10,600 bases of DNA from Paracoccaceae bacterium (lineage in GTDB: Bacteria > Pseudomonadota > Alphaproteobacteria > Rhodobacterales > Rhodobacteraceae), in the NCBI GenBank assembly GCA_021767525.1, contig JAASTF010000090.1, positions 1 through 10,600 on the forward strand. Reading direction: 5' to 3'. The first letter of the stretch is position 1, and each line of letters opens with the position of its first letter. The translations under genes and the position numbers were made by a program. This document shows positions 1-5,896 of the stretch, piece by piece. A model generated the notes under the pieces. That model was not told where the DNA came from, did no database searches, and saw nothing but the letters and a program-made list of their open reading frames with translations.

Positions 1-242
1 ACCTCGTCATCGCTGTCGCCCGCGACCAGCCGTTCGCGCACCAGCAGGCGCAGGTCGCGCGCCAGCGTCGCATTCGACTCGTCGATGCTTTCATTGCGGC
101 AAACCAGGCAGCGCAGCCCCTTGGAAAGCTCGCGCGCCCGCTCTTCCAGCGCCGGATCCTCCAGCACCTCATCAGGCTGAACGGCCAGTGCCGGGGTCAA
201 AGGCATCAAGGCCAACATGACGATCAGGATCAGGCGCTTCAT
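1..242 (-). CDS. ccmH: Cytochrome c maturation protein CcmH, N-terminal part (gene runs off the left edge)
   Basis: This is the first 80 codons of CcmH, a membrane-anchored periplasmic thiol-disulfide protein that works with CcmF in reducing and presenting apocytochrome c for heme attachment. The N-terminus is a signal peptide or anchor (MKRLILIVMLALMPLTPALA, residues 1-20), probably cleaved after ALA. The family motif follows at residues 43-50, LRCLVCRN, with redox Cys45 and Cys48, then ESIDESNA, which matches the usual CcmH helical-bundle start; the common Gln after the second Cys is Arg here. The start codon overlaps the ccmF stop in an ATGA arrangement, and a GGAG about 10 bases upstream lies inside ccmF, so translation is probably coupled. 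The C-terminus is outside the window, so full length and any CcmI-like fusion cannot be judged. Confidence 0.93.
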   Translation of the reverse strand, partial: MKRLILIVMLALMPLTPALAVQPDEVLEDPALEERARELSKGLRCLVCRNESIDESNATLARDLRLLVRERLVAGDSDDE

Positions 243-2218
243 TCTGCTGGAACTCCGCCAACGGTATCACGACGCCGGCGCACGCCCGCGGCCACACGAT
301 AGCGACGGTCGGCCAAGCTCAGACAGCCCCCCAGCGCCATCAGGATAGCCCCGCCCCAGATCCAGTTGGCCAGCGGCTTGTAATAGGTGCGCACCGCCCA
401 TCCGCCATTATCCTGCGGATCGCCGATTACCACATACACGTCGCGGAGCAGGCCATAGTCGATCGCGGCCTCGGTCGTGGGCATCTCGGCCACGGGGTAG
501 AACCGCTTTTCGGGGTAAAGCGTGCTGATCTCACGCCCGTCACGGGCCAATTGCACCGTGCCCATCGTCGACACATAGTTCGGCCCCTGCACACGCTCGA
601 CGTTTTCAAGCGTCAGGGTATAGCCCGCGATCTCAACGCTCTCGCCTTTTTGCACCACGCGGATATCCTCGGCCTCCCAGGCCATCAGACCGGCAATCGC
701 GAACATGGTCACGCCAAGGCCGGCATGAGCCACGGCCTTGCCCCAGTCAGCCCCGGGAAGACGCGCAAGGCGCCCCAAGCGCGCGCCATAGGCGCCTCGG
801 CCCGTGCGGCTCCAGATGTCGACCGTCGCGCCGAACACCAACCACGATCCCAGGAACAGGCCGATGGGCCCCATGGCGCTGCGGCCCGTCTGCACGGCAA
901 AGGCCAGCGCCGCCAGCGCCACCGACAGGAAAAACACACCGCGCAATGGGCGGAACGCTTTGGCGATACTGCCGCGTTTCCAGGGCATCATGGCGCCAAT
1001 CGGCAGGATCGCCCCAAGGATCACGAAGAAGGGCGTGAAGGCCATGTTGAAGAACGGCGCGCCCACCGACAGTTTGCGGTCAAAGAACATCTCGGCCACC
1101 AGCGGCCACATCGTGCCGACGAACACCACCAGCGACGACACCGCCAGAAGGATGTTGTTGGCCACCAGCGCGGATTCGCGGCTGACCATACCGAACACGC
1201 CCTTGGCCTCCATCGCCTGGGCGCGTGCCGCGAACAATGTCAGGGCGCCACCGGTGAAGAACACCAGGATCATCAGGATGAACACGCCCCGCTCGGGATC
1301 GTTGGCGAAGGCATGAACGCTGGTCAGCAGCCCCGAGCGCACGATGAACGTGCCGATCAGCGAAAAGCCGAAGGCCAGGATCGCCAGCAGAATGGTCCAG
1401 CTTTTCAGGGCCTCACGCTTTTCCACCACGATGGCCGAATGCAGCAGGGCCGCCGCGAAGAGCCAGGGCATGAAGGATGCGTTTTCAACCGGATCCCAGA
1501 ACCAGAAGCCACCCCAGCCCAGCTCGTAATAAGCCCACCAGCTGCCAAGCGCGATGCCGATCGTCAGAAACACCCAGGCCGCCAGCGTCCAGGGACGCAC
1601 CCAGCGGCCCCAGGCGGCATCCACGCGCCCCTCGATCAGGGCCGCCACGGCAAAGCTGAACGCCATGCTCAGCCCCACATAGCCCAGGTACAGGAACGGC
1701 GGATGAAACGCCAAACCCGGGTCTTGCAGCAGCGGGTTCAGGTCCTGCCCGTCAAAGGGCGGCACAGCCAGGCGCAAAAACGGGTTCGAGGTGAACAGGA
1801 TAAAGGCGAAGAACGCCACCGAAATGGCGGATTGCACCGCCAGAACGCGCGCCTTCAGCGTGGGCGGCAGGTTGCCGCCGAACCACGCCGCCATTGCGCC
1901 GAACAGCGTCAGGATCAGCACCCACAGCAGCATCGAGCCTTCGTGGTTCCCCCAGACGCCACTGATCTTGTAGATCATCGGTTTCAGCGAATGACTGTTC
2001 AGCGCCACCAGCCGCAGCGAAAAATCCGAGGTGACAAAGGCATAGGTCAGCGCCGCAAAGGAAAACGCGGTCAACAGGAATTGCGTGTTTGCCGCGGGTT
2101 CGGCCACGGCCATCCAGCCGGGCCAGCGCTTGTGCGCGCCGATCAGCGGCACGATGGCCTGCACGATGGCAACCAGAAAGGCAAGGACGAGGGCGAAGTG
2201 ACCGAGTTCAGTAATCAT
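239..2218 (-). CDS. ccmF: Heme lyase CcmF (cytochrome c maturation System I)
   Basis: CcmF is the integral membrane core of the cytochrome c synthetase: it takes heme from CcmE and ligates it to CXXCH apocytochromes at the outer face of the inner membrane. The 659-residue product is full length for the family and has many hydrophobic segments. The tryptophan-rich WWD domain lies at about residues 225-253 (GSWWAYYELGWGGFWFWDP, then VENASFMPWL). The four conserved histidines are present: His172 (FHPPFLYLGY), His260 (LLHSAIVVEKR), His302 (SVHAFANDPERG) and His498 (AVAHAGLGVTMFA), matching His173, 261, 303 and 491 of the E. coli protein. A periplasmic domain follows at about 515-620. Its stop overlaps the ccmH start. 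The Shine-Dalgarno sequence is poor (only GGGG two bases before ATG). Upstream is a holin gene rather than ccmE, which is unusual for a ccm operon. Confidence 0.97.
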   Translation of the reverse strand: MITELGHFALVLAFLVAIVQAIVPLIGAHKRWPGWMAVAEPAANTQFLLTAFSFAALTYAFVTSDFSLRLVALNSHSLKPMIYKISGVWGNHEGSMLLWVLILTLFGAMAAWFGGNLPPTLKARVLAVQSAISVAFFAFILFTSNPFLRLAVPPFDGQDLNPLLQDPGLAFHPPFLYLGYVGLSMAFSFAVAALIEGRVDAAWGRWVRPWTLAAWVFLTIGIALGSWWAYYELGWGGFWFWDPVENASFMPWLFAAALLHSAIVVEKREALKSWTILLAILAFGFSLIGTFIVRSGLLTSVHAFANDPERGVFILMILVFFTGGALTLFAARAQAMEAKGVFGMVSRESALVANNILLAVSSLVVFVGTMWPLVAEMFFDRKLSVGAPFFNMAFTPFFVILGAILPIGAMMPWKRGSIAKAFRPLRGVFFLSVALAALAFAVQTGRSAMGPIGLFLGSWLVFGATVDIWSRTGRGAYGARLGRLARLPGADWGKAVAHAGLGVTMFAIAGLMAWEAEDIRVVQKGESVEIAGYTLTLENVERVQGPNYVSTMGTVQLARDGREISTLYPEKRFYPVAEMPTTEAAIDYGLLRDVYVVIGDPQDNGGWAVRTYYKPLANWIWGGAILMALGGCLSLADRRYRVAAGVRRRRDTVGGVPAE

Positions 2219-2224
2219 GCCCCA

Positions 2225-2252
2225 TTTATATGTCTTTAACGCAGGCGGGCAA
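2225..2252 (-). promoter_or_regulatory. Candidate promoter just before ccmF
   Basis: On the minus strand a TTGCCC box (2247-2252) and a TATAAA box (2225-2230) are separated by 16 bases. The TATAAA is only six bases from the ccmF ATG, so a transcript starting the usual distance downstream would be leaderless or nearly so. This would agree with the weak ribosome site of ccmF. The -35 box overlaps the left arm of a hairpin, so the two may interfere. The call rests on box matching only; TATAAA is the stronger of the two elements. Confidence 0.25.
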
Positions 2253-2271
2253 ATGCGATTCTGCCCGCCTG
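2242..2271. repeat. Perfect 10-bp GC-rich inverted repeat between holin and ccmF
   Basis: CAGGCGGGCA (2242-2251) and TGCCCGCCTG (2262-2271) are exact reverse complements around a 10-base loop. It lies in the 68-base gap between the holin stop and the ccmF start. On the minus-strand transcript it is followed by CGTTAAAG and not by a T run, so it is not a classic intrinsic terminator. It could be a 3' stabilising or processing stem, or a Rho-type barrier. The loop contains TCGCATT (mRNA sense), complementary over 7 bases to AATGCGA right after the holin stop, so a pseudoknot or alternative stem is possible. Confidence 0.75.
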
Positions 2272-2286
2272 TTCAACATGTCGCAT

Positions 2287-2868
2287 TCAGCGCAGGCCGC
2301 CCCCGTGGCGCCATGCCTCAAGCGCGGGATTGCGCTCGGGGGTAAGGGCGTCGAGTGTCAGGTCGGCATCGCCATCGCTGCGCGCCACGCCGGGCGTTTC
2401 GGCCCCCACCCGCCGCAGTTGTGCCAGGTTGTCGACCACGGTGGGCACCTGCGCCATGCTGTGCACGATGCGCGCCTGAAATTCCTGGCCCTTCGCCTGG
2501 TGGCGCGCGCCGAAATAAAAGCTGACGATCGCACCCAACAGCCACCACAGCGGCTCGGGCACCAGGGCGATACCCTGCATGCGCGCGGCGAACCACACCG
2601 GATCGACCATCGCCGCCACGAAAAGCCCCAGTGTCCCCAGCGCCAGCGCGGGACGCGGCAGGCGATTGATCGCGTCCATCAACCGGTCGAAACGTCCGCG
2701 CGCGGGCGGCACGAATTCGCCGCCGAATTGATGCAAGGCGGCCAAATGACGGGCGGTCGCCCGGTCGCCCGCAGCCTCGGCATTTTCGCGGAACACCTCG
2801 GCGGTTTCCCGCACCACATTGCGCCCGTTGCCGAAGATCGTGCCAAGCGCGGTGTCGATCAATGCCAT
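2287..2868 (-). CDS. Holin, GTA-release 3-TM family
   Basis: This 193-residue protein resembles the holin family associated with gene transfer agent release in Rhodobacteraceae; in Rhodobacter capsulatus the holin and endolysin together lyse the producing cells. A charged, probably helical N-terminal region (1-70) is followed by hydrophobic segments at about 72-90 (LPRPALALGTLGLFVAAMVD), a weaker one at 91-103, and 104-120 (EPLWWLLGAIVSFYFGA). A basic, soluble C-terminal tail of about 70 residues follows. The conserved family block around LGTLGLFVAAMVDPVWFAAR is clear. The ATG overlaps the last 10 bases of the endolysin gene and has a good AAAGGA seven bases upstream within it, so the two are co-translated. 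The order endolysin then holin matches the known GTA lysis pair. The role in GTA release is inferred, because no capsid genes are in this window. Confidence 0.9.
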   Translation of the reverse strand: MALIDTALGTIFGNGRNVVRETAEVFRENAEAAGDRATARHLAALHQFGGEFVPPARGRFDRLMDAINRLPRPALALGTLGLFVAAMVDPVWFAARMQGIALVPEPLWWLLGAIVSFYFGARHQAKGQEFQARIVHSMAQVPTVVDNLAQLRRVGAETPGVARSDGDADLTLDALTPERNPALEAWRHGGGLR

Positions 2869-3470
2869 TGTGCGATCCTTTCATCGAACTCGGCACGGGT
2901 CATGTGAAAGCGCGGGCTGATGAACTCTTCTGCGCGCACGATCCAGCCCCCCTTGCCGCCGTCGCGCCTGCGCACGTATTTGCGGCTGGCCGGGCGGCGG
3001 TCGGCGATGCGAAAGTAGTAATTGCGCCGCGCGATGCCGTAGGCATCGGCGATATGGCCCGGCGCGGCCTGTGCCGCTGCATGGGTGGCGGCGATGGTCT
3101 GCGGCCCGATCACGCCGTCCACCGCAACCTCGTGCCCCATCTGCCGCAACAGGCGCTGCAGGATCTTCACCGCATTCGCGCCCGCGTTCACATACATGTC
3201 GAAAACGCTGGCCTGCAGCGCCTGCGGCAGCGCATCGATCCGCGGCCTGTGAAAATAGTGGTCCAGGAAAATCCGCTCGGCATCGGCCCGGGTCAGTTGG
3301 CGCACATCGTCGATATCCACCTGCCCGTCGCCGGTTAGATCCAGCCCCAGCCGCCGCATCGTGTGAATGGTGACGCCATGTTTCGTGGCGCCACCGGGAT
3401 CGTCGGGATCGTTCACGAACCCGCCTTCGCGCGCGACGATGGCCCGCGCGATGTCTTGAATGTCCTGCAT
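2859..3470 (-). CDS. GH108-type N-acetylmuramidase (GTA/phage-like endolysin)
   Basis: This 203-residue murein hydrolase cleaves the peptidoglycan glycan strand once the holin opens the membrane. The glycosyl hydrolase 108 signature is at the N-terminus: EGGF at residues 15-18, with Glu15 the expected catalytic acid, then VNDPDDPGGATKHGVT. FDMYVNAGANAVKILQRLL and VDGVIGPQTI in the middle are typical of the C-terminal peptidoglycan-binding half (PF09374 type). No signal peptide is seen, so export depends on the adjacent holin. At about residues 44-56 is DLTGDGQVDIDDV, a dockerin or EF-hand style calcium loop inserted between the two lobes, as I recall for other Rhodobacteraceae members. The start has GAGG eight bases upstream. 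The 64-base leader between it and ccmE contains an inverted repeat and paired TTAA sites. Confidence 0.93.
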   Translation of the reverse strand: MQDIQDIARAIVAREGGFVNDPDDPGGATKHGVTIHTMRRLGLDLTGDGQVDIDDVRQLTRADAERIFLDHYFHRPRIDALPQALQASVFDMYVNAGANAVKILQRLLRQMGHEVAVDGVIGPQTIAATHAAAQAAPGHIADAYGIARRNYYFRIADRRPASRKYVRRRDGGKGGWIVRAEEFISPRFHMTRAEFDERIAQWH

Positions 3471-3487
3471 GATACCCGCCTCGGTTT

Positions 3488-3507
3488 TTATTGCTCGTGG
3501 GCAATAA
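3488..3507. repeat. Inverted repeat TTATTGC-N6-GCAATAA upstream of the endolysin
   Basis: Seven-base arms TTATTGC (3488-3494) and GCAATAA (3501-3507) are perfect reverse complements around six bases. The element ends 18 bases before the endolysin ATG and just upstream of its GAGG ribosome site. The spacing suits a repressor or activator operator, or an mRNA hairpin close to the ribosome site. On the minus strand it is followed by AAAACC, so it is not a terminator for ccmE. No known regulator can be assigned from sequence. Confidence 0.5.
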
Positions 3508-3522
3508 CTGGCGGGTCAGGCG

Positions 3523-3538
3523 TTAACGGCGCGATTAA
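3523..3538. promoter_or_regulatory. CtrA-box-like TTAA-N8-TTAA before the lysis cassette
   Basis: TTAA at 3523-3526 and TTAA at 3535-3538 are separated by eight bases; the first is within the palindrome GTTAAC. The CtrA consensus is TTAA-N7-TTAA, so the spacing is one base too long. The pair sits about 55-70 bases upstream of the endolysin start and overlaps the ccmE stop codon. In R. capsulatus, expression of GTA lysis genes depends on the CckA-ChpT-CtrA phosphorelay, which makes the position suggestive, but direct binding here is an inference. Confidence 0.3.
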
Positions 3539-3981
3539 CTACCGTTCGGCTCTTGATAGACGCCCTGTTCCTTTAACGCGTCCACGACTTCCTTTGGCAT
3601 GTAGGTTTCGTCGTGTTTCGCAAGGATTTCATGGGCTTCGAATACACCGTTCACGTATTTTCCGGTGCCGACCATGCCTTGGTTTTCCTCGAACAGGTCG
3701 GGCAGAACGCCGGTATAGGTCACCGGAATCGTCGCGCCGCCATCGGTCACGGCAAAGCTGATCGTCTCGCCCTGACCGCGTTTCAGGCTGCCCTCGGCCA
3801 CCAGGCCGCCGATGCGGAACACCTCGGTCGGGCTGGGCGGCTCGGCCAGGATCTGCGCCGGCGAGCGGAAAAAGTTGATCCCGTCGCGCATGGCATAGCC
3901 GATCAGCGCGGTCGACACGACCAAGGCAAAGGCGGCAAGCGCGATCACCTGAATGCGACGGGTCTTTTTCAGCGATTTCAT
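3535..3981 (-). CDS. ccmE: Cytochrome c maturation heme chaperone CcmE
   Basis: CcmE receives heme from CcmC/CcmABCD on the periplasmic side, binds it covalently and passes it to CcmF. The 148-residue product begins MKSLKKTRRIQ, with a single membrane anchor at about 11-30, then an OB-fold beta-barrel domain. The heme-binding motif HDETY is at 123-127: His123 is the covalent heme ligand (His130 in E. coli) and Tyr127 the axial ligand. FFRSP after the anchor and GVLPDLFEENQG are also typical. An upstream in-frame ATG at 4071 would add 30 residues, but that extension is unlike the family and puts soluble sequence before the anchor, so the start at 3981 (GGGGTGG just upstream) is preferred. The murI gene lies 100 bases upstream; the lysis cassette separates this gene from ccmF. 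Confidence 0.96.
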   Translation of the reverse strand: MKSLKKTRRIQVIALAAFALVVSTALIGYAMRDGINFFRSPAQILAEPPSPTEVFRIGGLVAEGSLKRGQGETISFAVTDGGATIPVTYTGVLPDLFEENQGMVGTGKYVNGVFEAHEILAKHDETYMPKEVVDALKEQGVYQEPNGS

Positions 3982-4021
3982 CGGTCCACCCCAAGACGAC
4001 GGTATGCGGCTGTATGGTAAT

Positions 4022-4051
4022 AAGATATGTCCGCCCCCCATCTTGGCGCAA
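4022..4051 (-). promoter_or_regulatory. Weak candidate promoter in the murI-ccmE gap
   Basis: In the 100-base gap between murI and ccmE the minus strand has TTGCGC (4046-4051) and TATCTT (4022-4027) with an 18-base spacer. This could start a ccmE transcript with a leader of about 35 bases. The same stretch holds a short inverted repeat, GGCGCA (4045-4050) and TGCGCC (4063-4068), with no T run after it on the minus strand. The box matches are poor, so this is a suggestion only; ccmE may also be read through from murI. Confidence 0.2.
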
Positions 4052-4081
4052 GGGGCAGATGCTGCGCCCAATTGTCCGGGG

Positions 4082-4894
4082 TCAGGCGGCGGTAAAGGTG
4101 ATCTGCCGGCGCAGGAATTGCGTGGCGCGGCTGGACACGCGGGCCGGATCGCCGGTTGTCAAAAACGTCTCTTGCGTGCCGGGGCCCAACATGCCCGGGT
4201 GCCGTTCAAGGTAATCGGCCAGGCTGTCGGCCACCAGGTTGGCCTGGCTGTAGACGCTGACATCCGCGCCCAGGGCATCCTGGAACACGTCCTGCAACAG
4301 CGGGTAATGGGTGCAGCCCAGGATCGCCGCCTCGGGATGCGGCATCTTGCGGCGCAGCGCGTCGACATGGCTGCGCACCAGCGCCTCGGCCAAGATCATG
4401 TCGCCCTCTTCGATGGCATCCACCACGCCGCCGCAGGCCTGTGCCTCGACATCGACGCCGATGGCGCGAAAGGCCAATTCACGTTGAAAGGCGCGACTGG
4501 CCACGGTCGCCGGGGTGGCGAACAGGGCCACATGTTTCACGGCCACCTCGCGCGGGGGGCTGTTGTCGCCCCATTGCCGTTCGGTCAGGGCCTCTATCAG
4601 GGGCACGAAAACGCCCAGCACGCGCTTGTCGCGCGGCACCCAGGATTCCTGCATCCGCCGCAGGGCCGCCGCGCTGGCCGTGTTGCACGCCAGGATCACC
4701 AGGTCGCAACCCGCATCGAACAATCGCTCGACCGCCTTGGTCGTCAGGCCATAGATATCATCGGCATCGCGCACCCCGTAAGGCGCATGGGCGCTGTCGG
4801 CAAAATAGACAAAGGGCACATCGGGCAGGCGCTTGCGCACCGCCTCAAGCACGGTCAATCCGCCCAGACCCGAATCGAAAATACCAACCGCCAT
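4082..4894 (-). CDS. murI: Glutamate racemase MurI
   Basis: MurI interconverts L- and D-glutamate in the cytoplasm without a cofactor and supplies D-Glu for peptidoglycan stem peptides. The 270-residue protein has the two-cysteine active site: Cys70 in ACNTASA and Cys194 in GCTHYP, plus the N-terminal FDSGLGGLTV loop with Asp7 and Ser8 and the PYG motif at 38-40. The length is normal for the family. The start at 4894 gives MAVGIFDSGLGG, the expected N-terminus, with AAGGGCAGGG upstream. In-frame ATGs at 4990 and 4960 would only add a basic, low-complexity extension overlapping the preceding gene. It follows the acyltransferase gene by 25 bases on the same strand and is probably co-transcribed with it. 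Confidence 0.95.
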   Translation of the reverse strand: MAVGIFDSGLGGLTVLEAVRKRLPDVPFVYFADSAHAPYGVRDADDIYGLTTKAVERLFDAGCDLVILACNTASAAALRRMQESWVPRDKRVLGVFVPLIEALTERQWGDNSPPREVAVKHVALFATPATVASRAFQRELAFRAIGVDVEAQACGGVVDAIEEGDMILAEALVRSHVDALRRKMPHPEAAILGCTHYPLLQDVFQDALGADVSVYSQANLVADSLADYLERHPGMLGPGTQETFLTTGDPARVSSRATQFLRRQITFTAA

Positions 4895-4919
4895 CCGCGC
4901 GCCCTGCCCTTGCCGCGCC

Positions 4920-5798
4920 TCAGACGCGGTGTTTTTCCTCGAACTCGAAGCCGTAGTCATAGCTGCGCAACGGCGTCGGCGACAACTCATACGTGGCGCG
5001 GCGCAGGAAATCCATCATGGCGCGCGAATCCGTCGCCTGGGCCGCGATCTGGGCCGGATCGATGGGCTGACCGATGGCCACCCGAACAGGCGTATCCACG
5101 CGCTTGCGAAACTCCTTGATCAGCAGGCCCATGCGCAGCGTGGTGTGCAGGTGGCTGGCGATCTGGAACAGGCGGCTGGTATGGCCATCGAAATAAATGG
5201 GCACCACCGTGGCCCCCGATTTCGCCACCATCCGCGCCGTGAAAGATCGCCAGCCGGGATCCATCGGCTGCGAAAACGGCTTTGCCGCGGTCGAGACCGT
5301 GCCGCCGGGAAAAATGCCGATCGCCCCACCTGCCGCAAGATAGCGCAACGCCTCTTTCCTGGTTTCCAGGTTTTCCTGCACCGCCTCGCGGCTTTCGTCG
5401 AAACTGATGGGCAGGATGATGCGATCAAGGTCTTGCGCCTTGCGAAACACCTTGTTGGCCAGGATGCGGAAATCGCCGCGCACGGTCGACAGGATGTGCC
5501 CCATCATCAGCCCGTCCAGAATGCCGTAAGGATGGTTCGCAATAACGATCAACGGCCCGTTCGCCGGGATATTGGCCAGATCGCCCCTCGCAACATCCAG
5601 CGACAGGCCGTAGCGTTCGACCATCACCTGCCAGAAATCACGGCCCTGCGCGACCTCGCGCTCGTACCCGGCGGCGCGCTTGATCAGGCTGATCCGCCCG
5701 GTCACGTTTTCCATGACGCGGATCATGGCCCGCCCGCCCCGCGTGCTGGCGGAATGGGCGTAAGAGATGTCACGGGCAATATGCCTTTGGCCCGGCAT
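4920..5798 (-). CDS. PlsC-like lysophospholipid acyltransferase family protein
   Basis: This 292-residue protein belongs to the 1-acyl-glycerol-phosphate acyltransferase superfamily, which moves acyl groups from acyl-CoA or acyl-ACP to a lipid hydroxyl or amine at the inner membrane. The catalytic block is ANHPYGILDG at 87-96, with His89 and Asp95: an HX5D spacing as in the hemolysin/OlsA-like branch, where classical PlsC has HX4D. FPGGTVST at 163-170 is the expected phosphate-binding block, and VVPIYFDGHTS follows as the third motif. There is no long N-terminal membrane segment. The start at 5798 has a strong GGAGG eight bases upstream. The exact acceptor lipid cannot be told; ornithine-lipid-type acylation is one possibility. 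A large inverted repeat lies directly before the ribosome site. murI follows 25 bases downstream. Confidence 0.88.
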   Translation of the reverse strand: MPGQRHIARDISYAHSASTRGGRAMIRVMENVTGRISLIKRAAGYEREVAQGRDFWQVMVERYGLSLDVARGDLANIPANGPLIVIANHPYGILDGLMMGHILSTVRGDFRILANKVFRKAQDLDRIILPISFDESREAVQENLETRKEALRYLAAGGAIGIFPGGTVSTAAKPFSQPMDPGWRSFTARMVAKSGATVVPIYFDGHTSRLFQIASHLHTTLRMGLLIKEFRKRVDTPVRVAIGQPIDPAQIAAQATDSRAMMDFLRRATYELSPTPLRSYDYGFEFEEKHRV

Positions 5799-5812
5799 GG
5801 TCGCATCCTCCG

Positions 5813-5860
5813 AAACTCTGGCGCTCGTTTAAAACCATACCACGAGTCTGGCCAGAGTTT
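5813..5860. repeat. 10-bp inverted repeat abutting the acyltransferase ribosome site
   Basis: AAACTCTGGC (5813-5822) and GCCAGAGTTT (5851-5860) are perfect reverse complements. Inside them CTCGT (5824-5828) and ACGAG (5842-5846) also pair, giving a long interrupted stem with an AT-rich loop. One arm overlaps a 10-bp palindrome, TCTGGCCAGA (5847-5856). In the minus-strand transcript the stem ends one base before the GGAGG of the acyltransferase. It lies in the 98-base gap after the oxidoreductase stop. Read on the plus strand the stem is followed by five Ts, but no plus-strand gene ends here. It may be an operator, a translational control hairpin or an attenuating structure. Confidence 0.65.
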
Positions 5861-5896
5861 TTGATGATCGCGTAACCGATGCCGGGCCGGGTGCGA

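Noticed and set aside
551..2239. 562-codon open frame on the plus strand, opposite ccmF
   Set aside because: It is antisense to a clearly functional ccmF. Its product is rich in Arg, His, Gln and Ala without any recognisable domain, as expected from a GC3-biased gene read on the other strand.
2287..3470. Remnant of an ordinary prophage
   Set aside because: No integrase, att-like direct repeats, tail or capsid genes, or compositional break were seen. Both genes are intact and resemble the GTA-release pair.
3982..4071. A longer ccmE starting at 4071
   Set aside because: The 30 extra residues lack family similarity and put polar sequence before the membrane anchor. The internal ATG at 3981 gives the standard CcmE N-terminus.
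4895..4990. A longer murI starting at 4990 or 4960
   Set aside because: It would overlap the acyltransferase gene by about 40-70 bases and add an Arg/Ser-rich stretch absent from glutamate racemases.
5813..5860. Terminator of the oxidoreductase gene
   Set aside because: On the coding (minus) strand the stem is followed by only three Ts and then the ribosome site of the next gene, so a classic intrinsic terminator is unlikely.
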